Below are positions 1 to 6,882 of a stretch of DNA of 64,000 nucleotides, one piece after another. The stretch lies in the NCBI GenBank assembly GCA_025359985.1, contig JANYDB010000085.1, positions 1 through 64,000 of the forward strand, read 5' to 3'. How positions within the stretch are numbered: the stretch's first letter is position 1; every line of letters starts with the position of its first letter. Below the pieces are notes generated by a model. It was not told the DNA's origin. It did not search any database and saw only the letters and a list, made by a program, of their open reading frames with translations. The stretch is from Burkholderiales bacterium (lineage in GTDB: Bacteria; Pseudomonadota; Gammaproteobacteria; Burkholderiales; Usitatibacteraceae). Both the position numbers and the translations under genes were made by a program.

Positions 1-201
1 GCCAAATACGCTATGGGTTGCCTCAGCGCGAGTGCCAAAGTCCTGACCATGCGTTTCTTCGACTTTCATTGAATGCCAGAAACTCTCCATCGGCGCGTTG
101 TCGTAACAATTGCCGGTACCGCTCATCGATTGCCGCATGGCCCATGTGGTCAGCCAGGCGCGGAATCGGTCGTCACTTTGAATTCCATCGTAAATACGCG
201 C
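1..201 (-). pseudogene. IS3-family transposase (OrfB) remnant, cut by the window edge
   Basis: Reading the minus strand gives an open stretch with the IS3-type integrase-core signature: a D-x-G-I-Q segment, then FRAWLTTWAMRQSMSG, then GNCYDNAPMESFWHSMKVEE. The glutamate in NAPMESF is the last residue of the DDE triad in this family. The reading continues past base 1, so the C-terminus is outside the window. Towards the N-terminal side homology stops at about base 190-201, and no upstream transposase sequence or OrfA follows, so the copy looks truncated and dead. The exact break is uncertain. Confidence 0.8.
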
Positions 202-315
202 CGCTTAAGTGGTTCTTTCTTGATGCCTTTCCATACGCTATTCTTCTTTGCTGCTTTCCTCTATTTACTTTCGTTAAGTACTTAATAAAAAGCTTACAGG
301 ATCATGGTCCGCTCA

Positions 316-352
316 GGACAATTGGTGTCGAATATTCGACACAAACTTGTCC
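316..352. promoter_or_regulatory. Large interrupted dyad with an 18-bp perfect palindrome core
   Basis: The core GTGTCGAATATTCGACAC (325-342) is a perfect palindrome. It is flanked by a second symmetric pair, GGACAA at 316-321 and TTGTCC at 347-352. The right edge lies 9 bases before a good -35 box (362). The position suggests an operator or activator site for the zinc-ribbon/S41 pair; a role as a transcript hairpin is the alternative. No regulator gene is present alongside it. Confidence 0.55.
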
Positions 353-361
353 GAAGCTCGG

Positions 362-391
362 TTGAACGCGCGAGCCCTCGTAAACTAGAAT
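362..391 (+). promoter_or_regulatory. Sigma-70-like promoter for the zinc-ribbon/S41 genes
   Basis: TTGAAC at 362-367 and TAGAAT at 386-391 are separated by 18 bases and lie just downstream of the dyad at 316-352. A start of transcription near base 398 would give a leader of about 60 bases to the TTG start proposed at 460. Judged by eye only. Confidence 0.5.
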
Positions 392-459
392 GTACTCACT
401 GGCAGAAAAGGTTTTCAATAGCCATTCGGCAATATGTGCAATTTCAACGGGAGACAAGA

Positions 460-765
460 TTGGAGAGATTCGTCTGGATACCAACCCTTTTCGCAATTGG
501 GCTCGCAATCGTCTACTTTATAAGCCAGGCAAGGGAACAAAAGAGAGAGGCAAGAGAACAAGCGGAATATTGGCAAAAAATTCGAGCTATGGACTACGTC
601 TGGTATGTCGGTGAACATCCAGCTTGCAAAACGGGTAATAGTGTTTTGTGTTTCGCCTGTGGCAGCAATAATTTAAGGGTTGAGCGTTTAATGCAGCAAA
701 CATATTTGCGCAAGCACTACTGTGGACGCTGCGGCACTTCGCTGTATTACTCAACAGAAGTTTAA
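460..765 (+). CDS. Small membrane-anchored zinc-ribbon protein
   Basis: A 101-residue protein of unknown function. One N-terminal membrane segment (about residues 4-22, WIPTLFAIGLAIVYFIS) is followed by a charged helix rich in Arg, Glu and Gln. The C-terminal half carries two CxxC knuckles, CFACGS and YCGRCG, which is a classic zinc ribbon. I chose the TTG at 460 because GGGAG lies six bases upstream and the protein then begins directly before the membrane segment. An in-frame ATG at 304 would give 153 residues, but that extension spans the dyad and the promoter and looks non-coding. It lies 15 bases before the S41-like gene and is probably co-transcribed with it. Zinc binding is inferred from the cysteine pattern. 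Confidence 0.6.
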   Translation: MERFVWIPTLFAIGLAIVYFISQAREQKREAREQAEYWQKIRAMDYVWYVGEHPACKTGNSVLCFACGSNNLRVERLMQQTYLRKHYCGRCGTSLYYSTEV

Positions 766-780
766 GGAGTCGAAAACCAT

Positions 781-2091
781 ATGAACACATTATTTTATAA
801 AGCTGCCGTATTGATATTTGGCGTCATCGGGGCGTGCGCAATATCTTCGCCGGCAATGGCGACCTGTCCTGTTCGCACGGGGTCGACCCATCCCGCCATC
901 ACGGTTGACGATTGCCGTATTCAATATCAATCCAATGACGCCTCGACCGAAGGCTATTTATCGTGGGATTTTCCCGTGGCCTCGACCACTAGGGACTTGC
1001 AATTTGAATTCAGCGCCCAAGTGTCCGGGCCGATTTATCTCACCATTTGGGCAATCGACCAATCCGGTAAAGCCCGCTACGGATTAGGGTATAGAACGGT
1101 CATGGTGACGGATTCAGGAACACATCGGTTGCGTGTGCCGGTAACCGACAATATCAAGGCTATTCGATGGGCCTGGTCTTTTGACGGGGCGCAGTCTTCA
1201 ACTGTAAGCATGCTGCCGGTTACGGAAGTTCAACGCGAACCCTGTACGGTCGTCGATACTGAATATGCCGCCGCAGTAGCCCACATTAAGGCCGACGAAC
1301 TGTTTCCGCTTTCGAGTGACGCCCCTATTGGAGTACTCGGCCAAACCCTGGCGTGTGGCACCGACACCATCGCCCGCCGCTGGGCGTATTCGGCCTTAAA
1401 AATCGACCTGCGCAAAGCAGATAGGCATACGTATTGGTTTCCAACCAAGTTGAAGTTGGCTGCCGATACGTTAACCCTACTGGCCCCAAATGCGGACGCG
1501 AATGCAGACGTAAGCTCACTTTGCAAGCAATTTGGCCGGGCATCAAAACGCGAGGTCCTGTTGGTGTTGCCCGGGACGGATAACATTCCGAACTATGCAA
1601 AATGTGCGAGTGATTTGATTAAACAGGGGCAACGATATCCCTCCGCAAAATGGACCATCGACCTTCGCGAGGGCGGTGGCGGTAATTTGTATGCCATGCT
1701 AGAAGGCATTGCTGCATTTCTTTCTGATGGCGTAATTCTTCGTTTCACCGGATTACCGGGCTTACCGATAGAACGCGTCTGGAAATCTCCGACGCTATGG
1801 CACATTCGGGGCCAAGAGAAAACGGCATTATTCACACTACCTGCTCTCCCCGCGAAGGTCTCCGCAAAGAAGCTGACGGTATTGATTGGCCCAGGCACCG
1901 CATCATCGAGTGAAGCGGTGGCAATGATATTAAAAGCGGCGGGGGCGCGTTTGGTCGGGAAACCCACAATGGGCCTTGCAACGGTAGTCGAGCCCCTTGA
2001 CCTGCCGGAGGGATTATTGGGGTTTAGCGTGGCCTGGATGGCCTATCCTGATGGGTCGCGACCACCAAACGCTACCATTCAGCCGGATTAA
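781..2091 (+). CDS. Secreted S41 (C-terminal-processing/IRBP-like) peptidase-family protein
   Basis: A 436-residue protein with a signal peptide ending near ASSPAMA (about residue 27). The first 140 residues look like a beta-rich domain with paired cysteines. The C-terminal half matches the S41 peptidase fold: IDLREGGGGN near residue 294, then GPGTASSSEAVA near 370 with the expected nucleophilic serine, then a GKPTMGLAT turn. Bacterial CtpA/Prc enzymes have a catalytic lysine in an FGKG motif here; this protein has MGLA instead and resembles the IRBP/tricorn-like branch (GEPTxG). It may therefore use a different catalytic arrangement or be a non-peptidase relative. The AAGGAGT Shine-Dalgarno at 762-768 supports the start. 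It probably forms an operon with the zinc-ribbon gene. Confidence 0.7.
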   Translation: MNTLFYKAAVLIFGVIGACAISSPAMATCPVRTGSTHPAITVDDCRIQYQSNDASTEGYLSWDFPVASTTRDLQFEFSAQVSGPIYLTIWAIDQSGKARYGLGYRTVMVTDSGTHRLRVPVTDNIKAIRWAWSFDGAQSSTVSMLPVTEVQREPCTVVDTEYAAAVAHIKADELFPLSSDAPIGVLGQTLACGTDTIARRWAYSALKIDLRKADRHTYWFPTKLKLAADTLTLLAPNADANADVSSLCKQFGRASKREVLLVLPGTDNIPNYAKCASDLIKQGQRYPSAKWTIDLREGGGGNLYAMLEGIAAFLSDGVILRFTGLPGLPIERVWKSPTLWHIRGQEKTALFTLPALPAKVSAKKLTVLIGPGTASSSEAVAMILKAAGARLVGKPTMGLATVVEPLDLPEGLLGFSVAWMAYPDGSRPPNATIQPD

Positions 2092-2138
2092 CCCCAACCC
2101 ACCTTCCTCCCCTTTTTCAACAGAGAGTTCCCGACCGC

Positions 2139-2176
2139 TGGGGTCAGGTCTTTTATTATTATATGCCAGGCATAAT
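2139..2176 (+). promoter_or_regulatory. RAYT-associated leader: GGGGTCAGGTCTT motif plus imperfect hairpin
   Basis: TGGGGTCAGGTCTT (2139-2152) is followed by an AT-rich stretch and an imperfect inverted repeat (ATTATATGCC and GGCATAAT with one loop base). From memory, a GGGGTCAGGTCTT word is frequent just upstream of RAYT/IS200-like genes in proteobacteria. It may be part of the REP-like recognition sequence or a control element. I did not find a matching copy downstream. Confidence 0.45.
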
Positions 2177-2193
2177 CCGCTACTATCCTCAAC

Positions 2194-3039
2194 ATGGCTA
2201 GACCCCTCAGACTAGAATTCGTCGGCGCGCTTTATCACGTCACCTCGCGTGGCAATGCCCGGGATGACATTTATTTATCAGATGAGGACCGCGTTGCCTG
2301 GCTCGCCACGCTAGGCCAAGTCTGCACCCGGTTTAACTGGGTGTGCCACGCTTACTGTCAAATGATCGACCATTACCATATCGTCATCGAGACACCTGAT
2401 GCCAATCTGTCCCAAGGAATGCGCCAGTTAAATGGCGCCTATACCCAGCTATTTAATCGCACACACAGTCGCGCAGGCCCTATTTTTCAAGGGCGCTTCA
2501 AAGCCATTTTGGTCGACAAAGAAAGCTACCTGCTCGACCTCGCCCGCTACGTGGTACTCAATCCGCTCCGCGCCATGATGGTACGGCAGCTAGAACGCTG
2601 GCCGTGGAGCAGCTATCGCGCCACCTGCGGTCAAGCGCCGCAACCAGACTGGCTGCAAACCGATTTCATCTTGTCGCAATTCGCCCGCCAGCGGGCTCGC
2701 GCAAGGGTCAAATACATTGCCTTTGTCGATGAAGGCAAAGGGCTGGACAGCGTATGGAATCATCTACAAGGCCAAATTTATCTGGGCTCAGCATCGTTTA
2801 TTAAAAAGATGCAGATCAAACTCGACCAGAAGCCCAAACGGCTCGAGATTCCCAAAGCACAACGTCGGGCACTGGCGCGTGAGCTGGCCGACTATGCCAA
2901 TACATATGAACGCGATGACGCGATCGCGGTAGCTTATCTATCAGGCCGCCATACGATGGCGGCGATAGCAGATTATTTTGGGATGCATTTTACGACGGTG
3001 AGCCGACTGGTGAAGAAATATGAGGCTGCTCAAGGGTGA
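2194..3039 (+). CDS. REP-associated tyrosine transposase (RAYT, Y1_Tnp/IS200-like)
   Basis: A 281-residue single-strand DNA transposase relative. It opens with the family signature MARPLRLEFVGALYHVTSRGN and carries the HUH pair in DHYHIVIET (near residue 66). The candidate catalytic tyrosine lies in the helix SYLLDLARYVVLNPLRA near residue 117. GPIFQGRFKAILV precedes that helix, as in other RAYTs. The C-terminus adds a helix-turn-helix-like segment (MAAIADYFGMHFTTVSRLVKKYE, residues about 250-275), seen in a subset of RAYTs. Such proteins are usually single-copy, domesticated and thought to move REP elements rather than themselves. There are no left and right IS ends, which fits a RAYT rather than a complete insertion sequence. 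Confidence 0.85.
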   Translation: MARPLRLEFVGALYHVTSRGNARDDIYLSDEDRVAWLATLGQVCTRFNWVCHAYCQMIDHYHIVIETPDANLSQGMRQLNGAYTQLFNRTHSRAGPIFQGRFKAILVDKESYLLDLARYVVLNPLRAMMVRQLERWPWSSYRATCGQAPQPDWLQTDFILSQFARQRARARVKYIAFVDEGKGLDSVWNHLQGQIYLGSASFIKKMQIKLDQKPKRLEIPKAQRRALARELADYANTYERDDAIAVAYLSGRHTMAAIADYFGMHFTTVSRLVKKYEAAQG

Positions 3040-3361
3040 TGTAATAAAAAAAACGGAACCAAAATTCGCAGAAAGTCGCATGTGACATCAAATTTGCGTG
3101 TTCATGCAATCGCTCGGGCCGGGCCGAATTCAAGCACGATGGGAGCGAAAATTATCAGCGAAGTTGAGAAAGCGGTTCGGTTTCACCCCCGTGCCGGTTG
3201 CTTGACCGCTTTCCTGTCGGCAGATACAGTGCAGAATCACAAAAAAGCGTTTTAGATTCCTGTACTCCGCTCAATATCGTGAACCGAATTTACATCACCC
3301 CGTCTGAGCTAGCCCTACTTTTATGAGCGGATCATTTTAATCATTTATTGCAAGCACTAAA
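3040..3361. other. 322-base intergenic region with one long-range inverted repeat
   Basis: No convincing gene on either strand. GAAAGCGGT (3168-3176) and ACCGCTTTC (3205-3213) form a nine-base inverted repeat with a 28-base loop. There is no U-tract after it, so I do not call a terminator. The last 60 bases are AT-rich and probably hold the promoter of the next gene. Confidence 0.4.
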
Positions 3362-3907
3362 ATGACAATTGCGACGCTCATGCCATTAAAGCCATTAACG
3401 TCATTAGCGCCATTAGCGCACCGACGTCAGTGTCAACCTTGCACCGCCTGTTGTGATGGCTGGGTACGCATTAACGTTTTTGACACACCGGTATTGCCTG
3501 GTAAACCCTGCCCGCATTCGGGTGGAGCAAAGCTTGGTGGCTGTAAAATTTACGCTGAGCGGCCCATTGACCCTTGTGTCAACTTTGCTTGCGGTTGGGT
3601 TCGCGAGACGAGTCATTTGCCGGATTGGATGACGCCACATCAAGCGAAGGTAATTGTGCTTCCCGCCTGGACTGTGTGGCGAACTTTTGAGGTTGATTTA
3701 GCGCTTCCTGTCGGTAGCCGGATTCCGTTCAAATCATTGCAATGGCTGCAGGCGTATTCGAAGAAAACATTTCGCCCGCTTATTTACACGGAGCAGGAAA
3801 GTGATCGCACTGGACACTACACGGGTCACCAGCGCGTCAATGGCTACGGGCCACTAACTTTTCAAGAGGAGATGATAAAACTCATCGGTAATAAGTTGGT
3901 CTCGTGA
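3362..3907 (+). CDS. Cysteine-rich YkgJ/UPF0153-like protein
   Basis: A 181-residue cytoplasmic protein. The pattern CQPCTACCDGW (near residues 24-34), then CPH, CKIY and PCVNFACGW gives at least eight cysteines resembling the zinc- or iron-chelating YkgJ (UPF0153, CxxCxxCC) family. The C-terminal two thirds have no motif I recognise. The N-terminus is encoded by four 9-base repeats (3382-3417), so residues 8-19 read as PL-type triplets and may be dispensable. Assignment to the family is moderate and the function is unknown. Confidence 0.65.
   Translation: MTIATLMPLKPLTSLAPLAHRRQCQPCTACCDGWVRINVFDTPVLPGKPCPHSGGAKLGGCKIYAERPIDPCVNFACGWVRETSHLPDWMTPHQAKVIVLPAWTVWRTFEVDLALPVGSRIPFKSLQWLQAYSKKTFRPLIYTEQESDRTGHYTGHQRVNGYGPLTFQEEMIKLIGNKLVS
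3382..3417 (+). repeat. 9-bp tandem repeat, four units
   Basis: Units GCCATTAAA, GCCATTAAC, GTCATTAGC and GCCATTAGC follow each other without gaps and in frame near the start of the YkgJ-like gene, encoding PLK-PLT-SLA-PLA. Confidence 0.8.
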
Positions 3908-4111
3908 GTGCTGCGCCAATTTATAAAATGATCAATTAGCAATCAAGATATACAGAAGCGGATTTAACTTAAGACAAAAAAATATTGAAGCGCAGGTCTA
4001 TTGAACTCGTAAGCTGCCGATCGCGGGCGCGCATCCGGGGCCCAAGTTAGCGATTGTGAAATTGCCGCAAGCGCCAGCTTTATCACATGCGCAAAACTTC
4101 ATCTCATCCGC

Positions 4112-4141
4112 CTTCATTCAACTTCACTAAACTTCAATCAA
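4112..4141. repeat. 10-bp tandem repeat, three units, across a stop codon
   Basis: CTTCATTCAA, CTTCACTAAA and CTTCAATCAA are adjacent. The array covers the last codons and the stop of the metallophosphoesterase on the minus strand. Because the unit is not a multiple of three, a change of copy number would alter the C-terminus. Confidence 0.7.
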
Positions 4142-4960
4142 CCGCCCTCCGTCAAACCCAATCTGCTCGCCTCGCTTCGCATAGCCCAGCGGATTCGCCA
4201 CCACGTGGCAGCCATTGAGCCGATAGTCTAGGCGGCAATGCAAATGACCGTGCATCCATACATTGGCTTGCCCGACCAGTGCATCCAGGTGATTGCAAAA
4301 GCCTGACGTGCCGGGGCTGATGCCAAAGCGGGGGTCGGCGCTTTTCAAACTGGGTGCAAAGTGGGTCACGACAACGGTTTTGCCGATAAAGGGTTGAGTG
4401 AGCGCGGCTGCAAGCCAGGTCTGATGTTCGCGACTTAGTGCAGCAACCGCCGGCGCATCAAAGGCTGCACCGAAGCGCGAGGTGCCGGTCATTTTCAAAT
4501 GGTGGCTGGCGGCGCGATAGGATTTTTCGCGCATGCTCATGTTGCGCGTCATCGCGCCGGGCATGTGATCGGGCCATTGCGAGAGTGCTTCGAAGTCAGT
4601 CCACAAGGTGCTACCGATGAAGCGTACGCCGTCGATTATCACGACCTCACGATCAAGCCAGGTAATACCTAATGCGACACATTCCTGCTGCAGCGTTGTG
4701 TGAGCGTCATCAACATCTGCGCCGTCATATTCATGATTGCCCGGCACATATAAAACTGGCGAGGGCCAATTGCCCAGCGCGGGTGAAAACGCGTTTAATC
4801 CGTAGGGGTTGTCTCGATTCAGCTTGCTGCCGCTGCCGTCACCACGACCCTGCCCGCCAATATCACCCGCGAGCACCAAAACATTCGCACGCGGTGCTGG
4901 CATCGGTTTGAAAGTAGGATCAACTTCGAAATGAAGATCAGACAGCAATTGGATAAACAT
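4127..4960 (-). CDS. Calcineurin-like metallophosphoesterase
   Basis: A 277-residue cytoplasmic hydrolase with the ordered metal-binding motifs of the family: SDLHFE (residues 7-12), GDIGG (about 33), PGNHEY (about 75), THFAP (about 200) and HGHLH (about 237). These residues bind two metal ions and hydrolyse phosphoester bonds; the substrate cannot be told from sequence. The length suits the stand-alone bacterial branch that acts on phosphodiesters or phosphoproteins. The gene stands alone on the minus strand, divergent from the formate dehydrogenase genes. Confidence 0.88.
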   Translation of the reverse strand: MFIQLLSDLHFEVDPTFKPMPAPRANVLVLAGDIGGQGRGDGSGSKLNRDNPYGLNAFSPALGNWPSPVLYVPGNHEYDGADVDDAHTTLQQECVALGITWLDREVVIIDGVRFIGSTLWTDFEALSQWPDHMPGAMTRNMSMREKSYRAASHHLKMTGTSRFGAAFDAPAVAALSREHQTWLAAALTQPFIGKTVVVTHFAPSLKSADPRFGISPGTSGFCNHLDALVGQANVWMHGHLHCRLDYRLNGCHVVANPLGYAKRGEQIGFDGGRLIEV

Positions 4961-5127
4961 AGTGCTTGATTTTACGCGAACAGATTACGCCTGGCGACAG
5001 GTCGTGTGCGCTGCAGTCTTGATGCTTATCATGTGCGGTGATGACATCGGTGGTTATGCTTTTGATGCTGCATGATTAAAACAATATCGCCCATAAAACG
5101 CACGAGCCTATTTTTAGAGAGCTCCCC

Positions 5128-6882
5128 ATGAACGAGCGCACCACTATCACTATCCCGCTTGCTGAAGTGCGCAGCACTATAAAGGCTCGCACTGCGCTCC
5201 AAGGAACGCTCAAAGGTTCTGCCAGAGGTACACCCAAGGGCCGTCAGGTTGATTCGCAGGCGCGTGTTGATATTGCAGCATTGCTGGGGGCTTCAAAATT
5301 TGGCGTTGAAATAAGACGCGATTTGCTAATTGAGTATTTGCATCTGATTCAAGATAAATTTGGCGCACTTTCTGCAGCTCATATCAATGCATTGGCCGAG
5401 GCGATGAAGCTTGCGCAAGCCGAAGTTTATGAAGTTGCCACTTTTTATCATCACTTTGATGTGCTGAAAGAAGGCGAAGAAATACCCGCTGCATTAACGG
5501 TGCGGGTGTGTGACACGCTGAGTTGTGCCATGGCGGGTGCCCATGAATTGCTCGACACATTGCCCGCCATGTTGGGCAAGGATGTTCGGGTGCTGGCGGT
5601 GCCGTGTATTGGCCGCTGCAGTGATGCGCCAGCGGTCTGCGTCGGCCAAAACGCATTTGGTGATGGCACGGTTGAGAGCATTATTCATGCACTCAAAGTC
5701 AAGCAAACAAGAGGTGTTCCAGGCATTTATACTTCGCTCGCCGCCTACAGAGCGGAGTTTGGTTATAAAACTTATCAGGATGTGGTCAGCGGCAAACGCG
5801 ATGCCGATGCGACGATTAAAGAAATGGAAGACTCCGGCTTGCGCGGTTTAGGTGGCGCAGGATTTTCCACAGGCCGCAAATGGCGCATTGTTCGCGCTGA
5901 GGCCGCACCGCGCTTGCTGGTCGTCAATATCGACGAAGGCGAGCCTGGAACATTCAAGGATCGTTATTATCTTGAGCGTGATCCGCATCGGTTTTTGGAA
6001 GGCGTGCTGATTGCGGCGTACCTTGTCGGCATTGATGCGATTTACATTTATTTGCGCGATGAATATCACCATTGCCGTGCCATATTGGAAACTGAATTAG
6101 CGGTATTGAAAGCTGATCCACCTGGTGGAAAAATGTTGCCTCATATCGAGCTACGACGCGGTGCGGGCGCTTATATCTGTGGCGAAGAATCGGCGATGAT
6201 CGAATCCATCGAAGGCAAACGCGGCATGCCACGTCTGCGGCCACCGTATGTGGCGCAGGTGGGATTATTTAATCGTCCCACCCTAGAACATAATTTTGAA
6301 ACCCTGTTTTGGGTGCGCGATATTCTGGAAAAAGGGGCGGCCTGGTTTTCAAGTCATGGCATGAATGGCCGCAAAGGTTTGCGCTCATTCTCGGTTTCCG
6401 GTCGCGTGAATAATCCCGGTGTGAAGCTGGCACCGGCAGGCATTACGGTTAATCAGCTGATCAAACAATTTTGCGGCGGCATGCGTGAGGGCCATCGCTT
6501 TTATGCTTATTTGCCCGGAGGCGCATCGGGCGGTATTTTGCCGGCGAGCATGGGCGATATTCCACTTGATTTCGATACGCTACAACCCCATGGCTGCTTC
6601 ATTGGCTCAGCCGGGATCGTGATACTGTCCGAGCAGGATAAAGCACGTGATGCCGCACTGAATCTAATGAAATTTTTTGAGCACGAGAGCTGCGGCCAAT
6701 GCACGCCATGTCGCGTTGGCACTGAAAAGGCGGCGCAGTTACTGACAGAAAAAAAATGGAAAACTTCTCTGCTCGAAGATCTTTCGCAAGTGATGGTTGA
6801 TGCTTCGATTTGCGGCTTGGGTCAGGCTGCACCGAATCCGATTCGGTGTGTGATTAAACATTTTGCGCACGAGATTTCATGA
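5128..6882 (+). CDS. NAD-dependent formate dehydrogenase, beta subunit (NuoE-NuoF fusion)
   Basis: A 584-residue diaphorase subunit that passes electrons from formate to NAD+. Residues about 45-190 are a NuoE-like thioredoxin-fold [2Fe-2S] domain with cysteines 128, 133, 160 and 164. Residues about 205-584 are NuoF-like, with the glycine-rich FMN/NADH site GLRGLGGAGF (238-247), YICGEES, and the [4Fe-4S] cysteines in SCGQCTPC near 520 plus a later SICG. In Cupriavidus these are two genes (fdsG, fdsB); the fused form resembles FDH1 beta of Methylorubrum extorquens. The first 45 residues are basic and unlike the family. The next gene overlaps by four bases. Complex I is ruled out by the partner gene. 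Confidence 0.9.
   Translation: MNERTTITIPLAEVRSTIKARTALQGTLKGSARGTPKGRQVDSQARVDIAALLGASKFGVEIRRDLLIEYLHLIQDKFGALSAAHINALAEAMKLAQAEVYEVATFYHHFDVLKEGEEIPAALTVRVCDTLSCAMAGAHELLDTLPAMLGKDVRVLAVPCIGRCSDAPAVCVGQNAFGDGTVESIIHALKVKQTRGVPGIYTSLAAYRAEFGYKTYQDVVSGKRDADATIKEMEDSGLRGLGGAGFSTGRKWRIVRAEAAPRLLVVNIDEGEPGTFKDRYYLERDPHRFLEGVLIAAYLVGIDAIYIYLRDEYHHCRAILETELAVLKADPPGGKMLPHIELRRGAGAYICGEESAMIESIEGKRGMPRLRPPYVAQVGLFNRPTLEHNFETLFWVRDILEKGAAWFSSHGMNGRKGLRSFSVSGRVNNPGVKLAPAGITVNQLIKQFCGGMREGHRFYAYLPGGASGGILPASMGDIPLDFDTLQPHGCFIGSAGIVILSEQDKARDAALNLMKFFEHESCGQCTPCRVGTEKAAQLLTEKKWKTSLLEDLSQVMVDASICGLGQAAPNPIRCVIKHFAHEIS

Noticed and set aside
304-459. N-terminal extension of the zinc-ribbon protein from the ATG at 304
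   Set aside because: It crosses the dyad and the promoter, has no ribosome site, and the TTG at 460 with GGGAG gives a better protein start.
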